From: a virus
Length of the DNA: 64,000 nt
Virus record (IMG/VR): IMGVR_UViG_3300046012_000505
Location: 37,003-101,002 of that record
Reading direction: 5' to 3' (one strand)
The notes under the pieces are model-generated. The model ran no database searches and was not told the origin of the DNA. It worked only from the letters and a program-made list of their open reading frames with translations. This document shows, in pieces, positions 22,537-30,525 of the stretch; positions within the stretch are counted from its first letter, which is position 1; every line of letters starts with the position of its first letter. The position numbers and the translations under genes were made by a program.

Positions 22537-23501
22537 GCCGCCACAAATATCCGCGGTATCGCCCGGTAAGCCAACTTCTGCAGCGCTTCCCCGTGCTCTG
22601 TGCTATCGCCGGTCAGCCCCGTCGCCTCAATTAGCAGCCGGCGAGCGCGGCCAGATTTCCAGTTGAGTACGCAGCAGCCCGGCGCTCCGGCCGCGCCCGC
22701 CTCGTTCCACGCGGCCGGCGTCGCATACACCCTTACCGCTTTACCATCCTCGAGACGCTGTTCCGCATGAGCCCATCCGACGATGTCGAGTCCGCCTTCT
22801 CTGACCCACCACTTCGCTGGCTCTTTCGGATCCCAGGCGACGATATCGGCGACGTCCAGCCAGCGCGGCCGCGTGGCGACCGTGGTGCCGCACCACTCAT
22901 CGAGTACCGGCTGCATCGCCTCGCGAATGATCTCTACCGGGCAGTCCTCACAATCGGCCGCCAGCAGCGCCGGCTCGACGTGCTCGATATAGCAGAAATC
23001 CATGAGCCACCGGGCGCGCCCTTCCTTGTCCGTTGGTGCTAAATTCAGCCACGCTAGGCGGTCCGCATACGACCACAACGACGGCTCCCGAGCTTCGTAC
23101 AGCGGCAAAGTCGCCAGCCAGCGCCCTTCCGGGTCCGGCTCCCAATACTTGCTTCCCACGGACGCGCGGACGGCTCCAAGCGGCATCGGCGCCGGCTCAG
23201 ACGGCCACCAGGACGGCACGCCAGCCTCAAAACCCAAGTCGGAATCGACGATATCCGCGTGCGGTGGCAACAGCACGCCAGGCGCCATCGTCAGCGCCGC
23301 ATCGAGCAGCTGTGGAAACGATTCAGCGAACCGCTTTCGGTTCCGTCGCGCCCATGCCTCCCACGCCTCGACGGCAATGGACGACCGCAGATTGCCGCTT
23401 CGTTCGCGTATCTGACCGTCGACGAGCCCGCGAATCGCGCGCCGAACCGCCAGGGCGCGCGACTGCTCGACCGTCAGCCCGCTACCCAAACAGCCCGCCA
23501 T
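22521..23501 (-). CDS. Hypothetical protein (326 aa)
   Basis: Last gene of the leftward replication/regulation operon. No clear domain: the middle is rich in Trp and Pro (WWPSEPAPMPLGAVRASVGSKYWEPDPEG), followed by LWSYADRLAWLNLAPTDKEG and acidic-cysteine sequence ADCEDCPVEII. The C-terminus is Gly/Ala-rich with CCVLNWKSGRARRLLIEATGL. Overlaps the VRR-NUC gene by 20 nt, so co-translated. Function unknown. Confidence 0.6.
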   Translation of the reverse strand: MAGCLGSGLTVEQSRALAVRRAIRGLVDGQIRERSGNLRSSIAVEAWEAWARRNRKRFAESFPQLLDAALTMAPGVLLPPHADIVDSDLGFEAGVPSWWPSEPAPMPLGAVRASVGSKYWEPDPEGRWLATLPLYEAREPSLWSYADRLAWLNLAPTDKEGRARWLMDFCYIEHVEPALLAADCEDCPVEIIREAMQPVLDEWCGTTVATRPRWLDVADIVAWDPKEPAKWWVREGGLDIVGWAHAEQRLEDGKAVRVYATPAAWNEAGAAGAPGCCVLNWKSGRARRLLIEATGLTGDSTEHGEALQKLAYRAIPRIFVAAAAPG

Positions 23502-23880
23502 CGAGCGCCGCCTGCGCGTCCGCGACCGAGCGGGCGACGACCGCGACGCCGCCGAAATCCGTCACCATCGCGAGGAACCGCTTCTGCGCGTCAGACGCTC
23601 GCCCGGTATCTCCCTTGGTCTCGACCGCAACGAACCGCGCGATCGACCGCCCGACCATTGCCGGCGTAATCAGCACGCGCTGCAGCCCGATGATATCCGA
23701 GCCGCCCTCGACCATACCGGCCCGCAGCGGTCGCGGATTGCGGATCAACACCGAACCGTCCTGCAGCCGCGTGACATCGCCCGCCCAGCCCATGCCCGTG
23801 TTGACCCGGAACGCCCGCACGTCCGGCCGGCTGCCGACGGCCAGCAGGACAGATTTCAGGACCGGTGACTCGCGCGTCAT
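23482..23880 (-). CDS. VRR-NUC nuclease domain protein (132 aa)
   Basis: The family hallmarks are GGSDIIGL (59-66) with the catalytic acidic residue, FVAVETKGDTGRASDAQKRF (83-102) with E-x-K and the glutamine, then FGGVAVVARS. Standalone VRR-NUC proteins of this size occur in phages, often next to helicases, and act as structure-specific nucleases. The ATG at 23880 overlaps the helicase stop (ATGA). Confidence 0.88.
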   Translation of the reverse strand: MTRESPVLKSVLLAVGSRPDVRAFRVNTGMGWAGDVTRLQDGSVLIRNPRPLRAGMVEGGSDIIGLQRVLITPAMVGRSIARFVAVETKGDTGRASDAQKRFLAMVTDFGGVAVVARSVADAQAALDGGLFG

Positions 23881-25328
23881 CCCGCGCGCCTTTGCCCGCG
23901 CAGGACGTGCATCGCCCAAGTGCGCCGGTACTTCTTCGCCTTCGCGATTTTGTAGAGCTTTTCGATGTCGGTCCCGGCCCAGGCGAGCGACTCCTTGTAG
24001 GTCATCGCCTTCAGCCGATCGGCTTCCGGGTCGCGCCGGAACTCGACGAGCTCGCCGTCGACCTGCTCGGGACCAGGGCGCCCGACGACCTTGAAGGGTT
24101 TGCCGCATGCCGGGCAGGCGGTCAGCGTGGCGGCGCAAACGGCGAAACACTGGTCGCACTGACGGATGGCCGGACCGTCCTCGCTCGCCTCAGACTTCCG
24201 CCGCTTCTTCCGCCCTTCCAGACTCCACTCGCGCACGTCGTCAGGCAGCCCGTGCATGTGGCAGCAGCCGGCGTGATCGAGCAGGATGGCATAGGGTTTC
24301 GGACCCGCCGCGATCGCCGCGCGCCGCCCCCCCACCGTGGTCAGATCAAATCCAGGCGCGTAGACCGGGCGCAGCACGCGGCCACACTGCTGCAGGAACA
24401 GCCCGAGCGACTGGGTAGGTCGCAGCAGGATAGCCACCTCCGCGCCCGGCACGTCGTAGCCTTCGCCGAACAGATCGACGTTCGATAGACCCTGGACCTG
24501 CTCCTTCGCAAAGGCCCGCGTGCCGGCCATGCGCGTGCCAGGATCGGTATTGCCATCGATATGGAGAAACGAAAACCCGGCGCCCCCGAATTGCGCCGCG
24601 ACGTGCTCGCTGTGCTTGATCGAGACGCAGAACACCAGGGCGCGCTTGCCGGCGGCGAGTCGGCGGTAATGGTCGACGGCATCGCCCGTAATTGTCGGTT
24701 TATCCATCGCCGCGACAAGCTCGGCCGCAACGTAGTCGCCCATCCGGGTTTGCACCTCGGCGAGGTCAGGGCGCGTCGGCGCGTACAGCCGATATGGCGA
24801 GAGATAGCCTTGCTCAATCAATTCCGCGACCGTCGGCCCGACGATGATTTCGCTGAAATGGTTGCCGAGCCCGCGACCATCGAGACGCTCCGGCGTGGCG
24901 GTCACGCCCAGCACAAAGGCGTTCGGGTACGCGGCCATGATCTTTTCCCAGGAGCCGGCCGCAGCATGGTGCGCCTCGTCGACCACGATCATGTCGAAGC
25001 CCGGGTACTGATCCAGCCGGCGCACCAGCGTTTGCACGGACGCTACCTGCACCGCTCCCTTTCGGCCAGTCCGACCGCCGGCTATGACGCCGTGTTCGAC
25101 GCCCATCTCGTCGAGCGCGCGGCTGGTTTGGTCGAGCAGTTCCTGACGATGGACGAGTATACAGATACGCTTGCCACGCGCCGCCGCACCACGGGCGATG
25201 TAGACGAACATCACCGTCTTGCCGGATCCGGTAGGGCTCACGGCCAGCACGCGCCGCTTGCCGGCAGAGAAGGCTGCTCGGATCGACGTAACGAACGAAG
25301 TCTGGTAGTCGCGGAGGTCGAAACTCAC
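23877..25328 (-). CDS. SF2 DEAD/DEAH-box helicase (483 aa)
   Basis: Motif I SPTGSGKT (31-38), motif II DEAH (117-120), motif III VTATPE, motif VI QQCGRVLRP. N-terminal Q-like LRDYQTS. Near the C-terminus a zinc ribbon CDQCFAVCAATLTACPACGK. Typical phage DEAD-like helicase for replication or recombination, paired here with a VRR-NUC nuclease, a known combination. Length is usual. Confidence 0.92.
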   Translation of the reverse strand: MSFDLRDYQTSFVTSIRAAFSAGKRRVLAVSPTGSGKTVMFVYIARGAAARGKRICILVHRQELLDQTSRALDEMGVEHGVIAGGRTGRKGAVQVASVQTLVRRLDQYPGFDMIVVDEAHHAAAGSWEKIMAAYPNAFVLGVTATPERLDGRGLGNHFSEIIVGPTVAELIEQGYLSPYRLYAPTRPDLAEVQTRMGDYVAAELVAAMDKPTITGDAVDHYRRLAAGKRALVFCVSIKHSEHVAAQFGGAGFSFLHIDGNTDPGTRMAGTRAFAKEQVQGLSNVDLFGEGYDVPGAEVAILLRPTQSLGLFLQQCGRVLRPVYAPGFDLTTVGGRRAAIAAGPKPYAILLDHAGCCHMHGLPDDVREWSLEGRKKRRKSEASEDGPAIRQCDQCFAVCAATLTACPACGKPFKVVGRPGPEQVDGELVEFRRDPEADRLKAMTYKESLAWAGTDIEKLYKIAKAKKYRRTWAMHVLRGQRRAG

Positions 25329-25332
25329 CGAC

Positions 25333-25608
25333 TCACCCGCCCCTCAGCCGGACATTCTCATACCGAAGCCCGCGATACAGTTCCGCCTCTCTCCCCAGAT
25401 CCGCCGGCGTCAGCGTCTCCGGCGCGCTGTACGGATTTCCCGCCGCCCGCTCATGCACCCGGAAATGCGCCGGCGAGCAGAATCGCCGGGTCTTGTATTT
25501 GCTCGCCGGCTCGTTCGGCCGCCGGGGAATCGCCTCGCCGCAGTGCTGGCAGAACCGCACGGCGTAGGGTACGGCGCGCGGCGACGCGGCGATCGGGTCG
25601 GAGGTCAC
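25333..25608 (-). CDS. Small zinc-finger protein (91 aa)
   Basis: FCQHCGEAI and KTRRFCSPAHFRVHERAAGN give a CxxC...C..H zinc site, similar to treble-clef HNH-like fingers but without an HNH catalytic motif. The GTG at 25608 overlaps the TSCPD gene stop (GTGA). Nucleic-acid binding is likely. Confidence 0.6.
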   Translation of the reverse strand: MTSDPIAASPRAVPYAVRFCQHCGEAIPRRPNEPASKYKTRRFCSPAHFRVHERAAGNPYSAPETLTPADLGREAELYRGLRYENVRLRGG

Positions 25609-25931
25609 GGGATTTCTGTCTCGACGCGACGGAGGCAGTCCACGGCGGCGCCGATGACGGAGGCCGGCGCGCCCGATGGTTCGCGACCTACGCCAGCGGC
25701 GATATCGGCGAGCGAGTCGCCGTGCTGCAGGCAACGAGAGACGAGAACGGCCACGTCGTCGAGGAGGTGATCCCGCTCGCTGCCGACCTGGCCGCCGCCA
25801 CGCAGGAATGTTTCGACGATTCTGCCGTCGCGCGCGAAGCCAGCTGTGACATGGATGCGCTTGCCGCCATCGAGCGGCCACCGAATGTTGTCAGTTGCGT
25901 TGTTGCGCCGATCCGGCGGACGCTCTCTCAT
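25605..25931 (-). CDS. TSCPD domain protein (108 aa)
   Basis: IHVTAGFARDGRIVETFLRG, GSERDHLLDDVAVLVSRCLQHGDSLADIA and GREPSGAPASVIGAAVD match the TSCPD domain, found at the C-terminus of B12-dependent ribonucleotide reductases and as standalone phage proteins. No reductase gene is in the window, so the role, if metabolic, would be with the host enzyme. The defining TSCPD cysteine tetrapeptide is not obvious. Confidence 0.75.
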   Translation of the reverse strand: MRERPPDRRNNATDNIRWPLDGGKRIHVTAGFARDGRIVETFLRGGGQVGSERDHLLDDVAVLVSRCLQHGDSLADIAAGVGREPSGAPASVIGAAVDCLRRVETEIP

Positions 25932-26146
25932 CTCGCTTTCCTCGAATAATTCGGGTGAGGAATGCCCTTCATCGCCCGCGCGCCGCCGCGCGACCGCAGC
26001 GGGATGCCGGACGCCGCGAGATAGGCCCGAACGGGCGATTTTGTGTATCCGAGGATCTTCGCGACCTCGCGCATCGTCTTGCCCTCGCCGTAAAGGCGGA
26101 TGGCTGCCGCGAGAGGGAATACACGGCCGAGGCGGGCGCGGGTCAT
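25928..26146 (-). CDS. Small HTH protein (72 aa)
   Basis: FPLAAAIRLYGEGKTMREVAKILGYTKSPVRAYLAASGIPLRSRGGARAM is a resolvase-like/homeodomain-like HTH of the sort seen in short phage DNA-binding proteins. ATG at 26146, overlapping the methyltransferase stop (ATGA). Basic C-terminus. May bind DNA as a co-regulator. Confidence 0.65.
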   Translation of the reverse strand: MTRARLGRVFPLAAAIRLYGEGKTMREVAKILGYTKSPVRAYLAASGIPLRSRGGARAMKGIPHPNYSRKAR

Positions 26147-27357
26147 GCCACCACCCCGGTGAACAGCGGAGCGTCGAGCCCGCTGAGTTTCGCGATGCGA
26201 TGCCGGATGTCGGCCGCGTATTGGTCCTCGCGTTCGATCAGGATGCACTCGAACCCCTCGCGAAGGCAGGCGACGCCGGTAGTGCCGCTGCCGGAGAACG
26301 GGTCGAGAACTAGGCCGCCTGGCGGTGTGACGAGGCGCGCGAGCCAGCGCATGAGCGCCACGGGCTTGACTGTGGGGTGCTTGCTGTCGCAGCGATCATC
26401 GGCGTCGGCCTTGGCGGAGAAGAAGAAGCGGGCGGCGGAACTGCTACCGCAACCCGGGAAAGCCGCCAGCACATCATCGCTGCCATCAAGCAGCAAATTT
26501 GCCGGCCAGCGCCCTGTCGGGTCGTAATTCTCTCGATCCTTCGAGAACTTGCCATAGACCCGATTTGTCATCGGCCCAGTGCCAAAATCGCCGTGCTGGT
26601 TTTTGCCCTTGCTCTCGACTTCGTCCCCGTCGCCGGCAAACTCGACCCTGCACCCGTCGATGTTCAGCGCGCCCGTCCCCCACTTGAGAACATTAGCCGC
26701 GACGGTCGATTCCGAGAGAGGCTTGCGCGCAAGGCAGATCGGCTCCCAAGCCGGTTTAATGGCAGTGCCCCACCCTTCCCAGATGGCGGCGTCCGCCGTG
26801 GCCGGCGCCGTCACCGCATGGGTATAGGTCCGGTCGCCCAACTTCTCCCAGGTGCCATCCTTGCCCTGGTCGGCGCCGGGCCGGATGCGACGCACGGTAG
26901 GACCTTCTTCGATGACCTCGCGCGTCGCACCAGCCGCCTTGTCGATTCCTTTGCTGACATCGTGAGACTTTGGGAATCCTGTTGCGAAGGCCCAGCCCAG
27001 CTGGTCCCTGATCTCAAACCCGGCATCCTCGATCGCGCACGCCATCCGGTGATAGGTCCGCGTCCCTGAGAAGGCGACGAGATGCGCGCCGGGCTTGAGG
27101 ACGCGGTAGACTTCCGACCACCATGCCGGATCGAAAGCCGTCTCGCCGGTATCCCATTTCTGATTCATGAAACCGCGCGCGGTGCGCTGGTGCGGCCCGG
27201 ATTTCGACCACGTTTTATCGTTGCGCCCGACCTTGGCGAACCGCTTGTTGATCGTCTGGAGGCTGTACGGCGGGTCCGTCACGCACGAATCGACGCTGCA
27301 ATCGGCCATCGTCTTGATGACCTCGCGGCAGTCGCCGTGTTCGAGGCGAACACTCAC
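26143..27357 (-). CDS. N4/N6-type DNA methyltransferase (404 aa)
   Basis: A site-specific amino-methyltransferase. Motif IV is DPPY (28-31) near the N-terminus and motif I is VLDPFSGSGTTG near the C-terminus (beta-class circular order). The GTG at 27357 overlaps the stop of the GcrA-like gene (GTGA). The middle region with GWAFATGFPKSHDVSKGID is typical of phage DNA methylases. Target sequence is unknown. The layout next to GcrA suggests functional coupling as with host CcrM-GcrA, though CcrM-like C-terminal sequence is not present. Confidence 0.9.
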   Translation of the reverse strand: MSVRLEHGDCREVIKTMADCSVDSCVTDPPYSLQTINKRFAKVGRNDKTWSKSGPHQRTARGFMNQKWDTGETAFDPAWWSEVYRVLKPGAHLVAFSGTRTYHRMACAIEDAGFEIRDQLGWAFATGFPKSHDVSKGIDKAAGATREVIEEGPTVRRIRPGADQGKDGTWEKLGDRTYTHAVTAPATADAAIWEGWGTAIKPAWEPICLARKPLSESTVAANVLKWGTGALNIDGCRVEFAGDGDEVESKGKNQHGDFGTGPMTNRVYGKFSKDRENYDPTGRWPANLLLDGSDDVLAAFPGCGSSSAARFFFSAKADADDRCDSKHPTVKPVALMRWLARLVTPPGGLVLDPFSGSGTTGVACLREGFECILIEREDQYAADIRHRIAKLSGLDAPLFTGVVA

Positions 27358-27743
27358 CCCATCGCCCTCATCTGCGCCCGGTCCTGCACGACCGGCGGCG
27401 ACGCCTTCTCCGCCGGCCGCCAGCACCGCGCATGATGCTCCTCGCAGTACTGCGAGCCGTGCCGCAGTTCGGCGCCGCAGTAGATGGCATCGCCGAGGGC
27501 GAGCCAGTTCGGCGACCCCGCGATGAACTGGCAGCCGCGCTTGCCAGGCCGCGCAACAGCAACTGGGGTGGCGGTCGGCTTGATCGGGCTGACGCGTGCC
27601 GGCAGGTCCAGCCGATGAGCGCGGCCTACGACGGAGTTCTTGGTGACGCCCAGGCGCCGACCTATCTCGGCGGTCGAATAACCAGCCGCCCACAGGGTCC
27701 GCAACGCGCCGTCGAGCTCCGGCGTCCAGCTCGATGGGATCAT
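27354..27743 (-). CDS. GcrA-family regulator (129 aa)
   Basis: WTPELDGALRTLWAAGYSTAEIGRRLGVTKNSVVGRAHRLDLPAR matches the N-terminal HTH of GcrA, an alphaproteobacterial transcription regulator that binds sigma-70 RNA polymerase and CcrM-methylated DNA. The C-terminal CQFIAGSPNWLALGDAIYCGAE...YCEEHHARCW resembles the Cys-containing tail of GcrA. It is shorter than host GcrA (about 170 aa). A phage copy could reprogramme host promoters; this is inference. Confidence 0.88.
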   Translation of the reverse strand: MIPSSWTPELDGALRTLWAAGYSTAEIGRRLGVTKNSVVGRAHRLDLPARVSPIKPTATPVAVARPGKRGCQFIAGSPNWLALGDAIYCGAELRHGSQYCEEHHARCWRPAEKASPPVVQDRAQMRAMG

Positions 27744-28015
27744 GCCGGCACCTCGCCCTCGAAGCTCGGCAGCATCCCGATCGCGCGTTTGTACACGTCG
27801 AGGAGCGATTCCTGTTCGTCGAGATCGTCCTTGTCGAGCTTCCGGATGGCGATGAGTTGACGCATGATCTTCGTGTCGAACCCCGTCCCCTTCGCCTCGG
27901 CGAAAACTTCCTTGATGTCGTCGCCGATGGCGGCCTTCTCAGTTTCGAGCCGTTCGATGCGCTCGATAAATGACTTCAGCCGATCGCCGGCCACCCCAGC
28001 CACATCCGTCATCAC
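27740..28015 (-). CDS. GapR-family (DUF2312) nucleoid-associated protein (91 aa)
   Basis: GVAGDRLKSFIERIERLETE, then KAAIGDDIKEVFAEAKGTGFDTKIMRQLIAIRKLDKDDL and EQESLLDVYKRAIGML, matches GapR nearly from end to end. GapR recognises overtwisted DNA ahead of replication and transcription in Caulobacter. The phage gene is coupled to GcrA (ATGA). It probably packages or supports replicating phage DNA. Confidence 0.92.
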   Translation of the reverse strand: MMTDVAGVAGDRLKSFIERIERLETEKAAIGDDIKEVFAEAKGTGFDTKIMRQLIAIRKLDKDDLDEQESLLDVYKRAIGMLPSFEGEVPA

Positions 28016-28027
28016 CTTCCCCTCAAG

Positions 28028-28090
28028 TTACCCGTTGAATTCCCAGTGCAGCCACACGGCGAGCAGGATTGCGACGCAGATAGTCGTCAT
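28028..28090 (-). CDS. Tiny membrane peptide (20 aa)
   Basis: ATGACGACTATCTGC gives MTTICVAILLAVWLHWEFNG, a single hydrophobic helix. The ATG overlaps the stop of the NUMOD-like gene (ATGA), and the stop lies 12 nt before the GapR start. Extremely short; coupling and hydrophobicity are the only support. Confidence 0.35.
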   Translation of the reverse strand: MTTICVAILLAVWLHWEFNG

Positions 28091-28905
28091 GCGAACCGCG
28101 CCTTTCCGTGCTCGTCCAAGAGAATGGCGAGCGTCGCGTCGGCGACGTCCTCGGCGCTGATGATGCCGAGCGGTGCGGCTTTGCTCCTTGCGGCGGCGGT
28201 GCGGCGCCTTGCGGCGGTGCGGCGCGCGTCGGCGAGTTTCGCAGCGAACGCCGCCCGAAATTCCGGGTCGGCCCAAAGCCGCTTCAGTCGTTTCCTCGAC
28301 ACAACGAGAGACGCATCCATTTTTTCGCGATACGCTGGATCGGCCCACCGCTCACGCATCATCTTCGATTGCCGAGCGCGGACGGCCGGCCTGTCTTTGC
28401 CCCGCCTTACCGCTGCAATGTATTTCTCTCGCCAGACCGGGTCTTGCCAGCGAGCCTTCAGTATCTCGGAAAAGTGGTCACGGTAGGCTTGCACCTTCTT
28501 GCTCGCCGACACGGCCGCGAGCGTTTTCTCCCGGTACTCCGGATCTTGCCATTGGGCCTTTTTTATCTCCGACGCGCGCCTGCGGGCCTCCGGCGTTTTC
28601 CTCGATGCCACCAGGGCCGCCTCTAACTTAGGCCCCGTTTCCGGGTCGGCCCACCGGCGTCTATTCCACTCGCTCAGACGCTCGCGCGCTGACGGATCGG
28701 CCCACCTCTTGCGGCTCGATGCCGATTGCTGGGCCCTCGCCTCCGGTGTTTGCTTCACCGCCTTGATGCTCGCCCTGCGGGATTTGGCGGTATTTGGGTT
28801 TGTCCACGATAGCGCGGTCGAGCACGAGCGCGAGCAGGCACGCCGCTTTGATCTCGCCGGCCGCTCAAACTCGGCGCCGCATTTCGGATTGGCGCAGATC
28901 ATCAT
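28087..28905 (-). CDS. NUMOD-like repeat protein with N-terminal zinc site (272 aa)
   Basis: MMICANPKCGAEFERPARSK supplies CxxxxC plus CSRSC. Then at least seven ~25-residue basic repeats carry a W-x-D-P-x-x-R core (KRWADPSARERL, RRWADPETGPKL, AQWQDPEYREKT, ARWQDPVWREKY, ERWADPAYREKM, RLWADPEFRAAF). These resemble NUMOD modules that flank homing-nuclease domains, but no nuclease motif is visible. Probably DNA-binding. Starts at 28905, with a 4-nt overlap with the ParB-like gene. Confidence 0.7.
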   Translation of the reverse strand: MMICANPKCGAEFERPARSKRRACSRSCSTALSWTNPNTAKSRRASIKAVKQTPEARAQQSASSRKRWADPSARERLSEWNRRRWADPETGPKLEAALVASRKTPEARRRASEIKKAQWQDPEYREKTLAAVSASKKVQAYRDHFSEILKARWQDPVWREKYIAAVRRGKDRPAVRARQSKMMRERWADPAYREKMDASLVVSRKRLKRLWADPEFRAAFAAKLADARRTAARRRTAAARSKAAPLGIISAEDVADATLAILLDEHGKARFA

Positions 28906-29930
28906 CGCCCCTCGACCACAGCGGCGCGCGCCGTTGCCTCGGCCTCGCTGATCTTGAACACCGCTGCGAGCCGGGCGATCGGCGCGCCGTCCCGCACCGC
29001 CTTGGCGAAGCGGGCATCCTCCGACATCGCACCGAGGAATTCCGGTGCCGCAAGGGTGGCGCCATCTCTGGGCGCCCCCGCTGGCTGCGCAGGCCTCGTC
29101 ACGAGCGCAGGTGCCGGCTTCATCACACTCCATGACGGCGCTGCGCCGGCGACGCCCTGCCGCAGCAGACGCTCGATCGCCATCTGGACGGTGATCTTCA
29201 TCTCGGCCGAGATGGCGACCGCCCGCGGGAAGAGCCAGTCGCCGTCTGTGCGGCCCAGGAAGGCGGCGAGCCGGTTGGCATAGGGCCCGGGCTCGTCGGC
29301 ATTGTGGGTAACGGCGACGGCGGCGAGAAAGAGCGCGGCGCGCAGGAAATGCGGCTTTTCGCGATAGGCTTTGACGACCGCGCCCAGGCCGAGTCGGACA
29401 TCGTCCGGCGGATAGTCCGCGATCACCCTGCCGAGCGCGCCGATCGCCATCGTCTCGCCGGACTTCAACTGCTTCGCCCCCGAGGGATGGCGCGGGATGG
29501 AAAGGCCGAGCTCGTCGCAAAGCGACTTGATTGCCAGCGCCCGCTCATCGCCGGCCGCGAGTTTGGCGTGGTGGATCGCCATGGTGGTCATGGCGACGCG
29601 GTTCTGGTTGGTGTCGACGAAGATTGCCGCCTGTTCGGCGAACGAGCTGGCCCTGACGATGACAGCCGGCACATGCGTCTCGCCGCGCCGGCGCGCCGCC
29701 TCGACCCGGTGGCCGCCGTCGATCACGAGCCAGCCATCGCCGTTTTCAGTGGCAATAATCGTCTGGAAGGCTGACCAATTGAACCGCTCTACGAGCCTTG
29801 CGATCAACGCTTGGCTACGCCGGCTTTCGAGATTCCGCTGGTACCGCTCGTCGACCGAAAGTCGCGCGACGGGCAGCCACCCCATCTCCGGCTTCGGTCC
29901 GGGGTCCGCATGTGGGGCGGCCTCGCTCAC
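28902..29930 (-). CDS. ParB/Srx-fold N-terminal domain protein (342 aa)
   Basis: LPVARLSVDERYQRNLESRR then IDGGHRVEAARRRG matches the ParB nuclease-like domain (a phosphatase/NTPase-like fold), which in ParB proteins binds CTP. The C-terminal two-thirds is helical. A DNA-binding HTH is not visible. Phage proteins of this type occur often, with partition or recombination roles suggested. Coupled to the winged-helix gene (ATGA). Confidence 0.75.
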   Translation of the reverse strand: MSEAAPHADPGPKPEMGWLPVARLSVDERYQRNLESRRSQALIARLVERFNWSAFQTIIATENGDGWLVIDGGHRVEAARRRGETHVPAVIVRASSFAEQAAIFVDTNQNRVAMTTMAIHHAKLAAGDERALAIKSLCDELGLSIPRHPSGAKQLKSGETMAIGALGRVIADYPPDDVRLGLGAVVKAYREKPHFLRAALFLAAVAVTHNADEPGPYANRLAAFLGRTDGDWLFPRAVAISAEMKITVQMAIERLLRQGVAGAAPSWSVMKPAPALVTRPAQPAGAPRDGATLAAPEFLGAMSEDARFAKAVRDGAPIARLAAVFKISEAEATARAAVVEGR

Positions 29931-30295
29931 ACCCTCTGCTCCAAGCAGTACCCAAACCCGTACCGCGTCTCGATCTTGTGCGACGCGCCAGCGAGTTTCT
30001 TCCGCAGCCGCTTGACATGCGACCGCACGCTGTCGCCGTTGCCAGCGTCGCCGTATGGGGTCAGCGCGTCGGCGATGTTCTCGTAGGTGAAGATGCGGCC
30101 CGGCCGGCTGGCGAGCAGAGAGAGCAGCGCGTATTCTGTCCGGGTCAGCGGCCGGCGACCGTCGCCGACGATGACCGAATAGTTATCATGATCGAGAAAG
30201 GTGCCGGCGCCTTCGCGAGCGCCGGCAGTCTGGTCCGCCACAGGGGGGAGGGCGGCGGACGGTCGGCATTTCGGGTGCGCGGCGAGGGAGATCAC
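29927..30295 (-). CDS. OmpR/PhoB-type winged-helix DNA-binding protein without receiver (122 aa)
   Basis: RRPLTRTEYALLSLLASRPGRIFTYENIADALTPYG...SVRSHVKRLRKKLAG followed by RYGFGYCL is the effector domain of response regulators: helices and wing are intact, and the N-terminal receiver is absent. Small standalone winged helices act as phosphorylation-independent regulators. Coupled to ACP 2 on one side and the ParB-like gene on the other. Confidence 0.82.
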   Translation of the reverse strand: MISLAAHPKCRPSAALPPVADQTAGAREGAGTFLDHDNYSVIVGDGRRPLTRTEYALLSLLASRPGRIFTYENIADALTPYGDAGNGDSVRSHVKRLRKKLAGASHKIETRYGFGYCLEQRV

Positions 30296-30525
30296 GCGAG
30301 CTTCCCCTCGACCGTCTTGACGACATCGCCGACCGTGACCCAGGACGACTGCTCTTCCGGCGTGATGCGGCCGATGGCGAATTCCTGCTCCAGCGCCAGC
30401 CCGATCTCTTCGAATGTCAGGCTGTCGGCGCCGAGGTCTTCGATCAGGCGCGCAGCGTCCTCGACGGCCGGCGTCACGACGGCAGCGATGATCGTGCGGA
30501 CGCGCGCGCCAATGTCCTGCGTCAT
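30292..30525 (-). CDS. Acyl carrier protein 2 (77 aa)
   Basis: DLGADSLTFEEIGLALEQEF has the DSL motif with Ser35 as phosphopantetheine site. ACP 2 is only distantly similar to ACP 1 (5944-6201). The start at 30525 overlaps the acyltransferase-like gene stop (ATGA), so carrier and enzyme are translated together. The ACP may carry an acyl group transferred by that neighbour. Confidence 0.85.
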   Translation of the reverse strand: MTQDIGARVRTIIAAVVTPAVEDAARLIEDLGADSLTFEEIGLALEQEFAIGRITPEEQSSWVTVGDVVKTVEGKLA

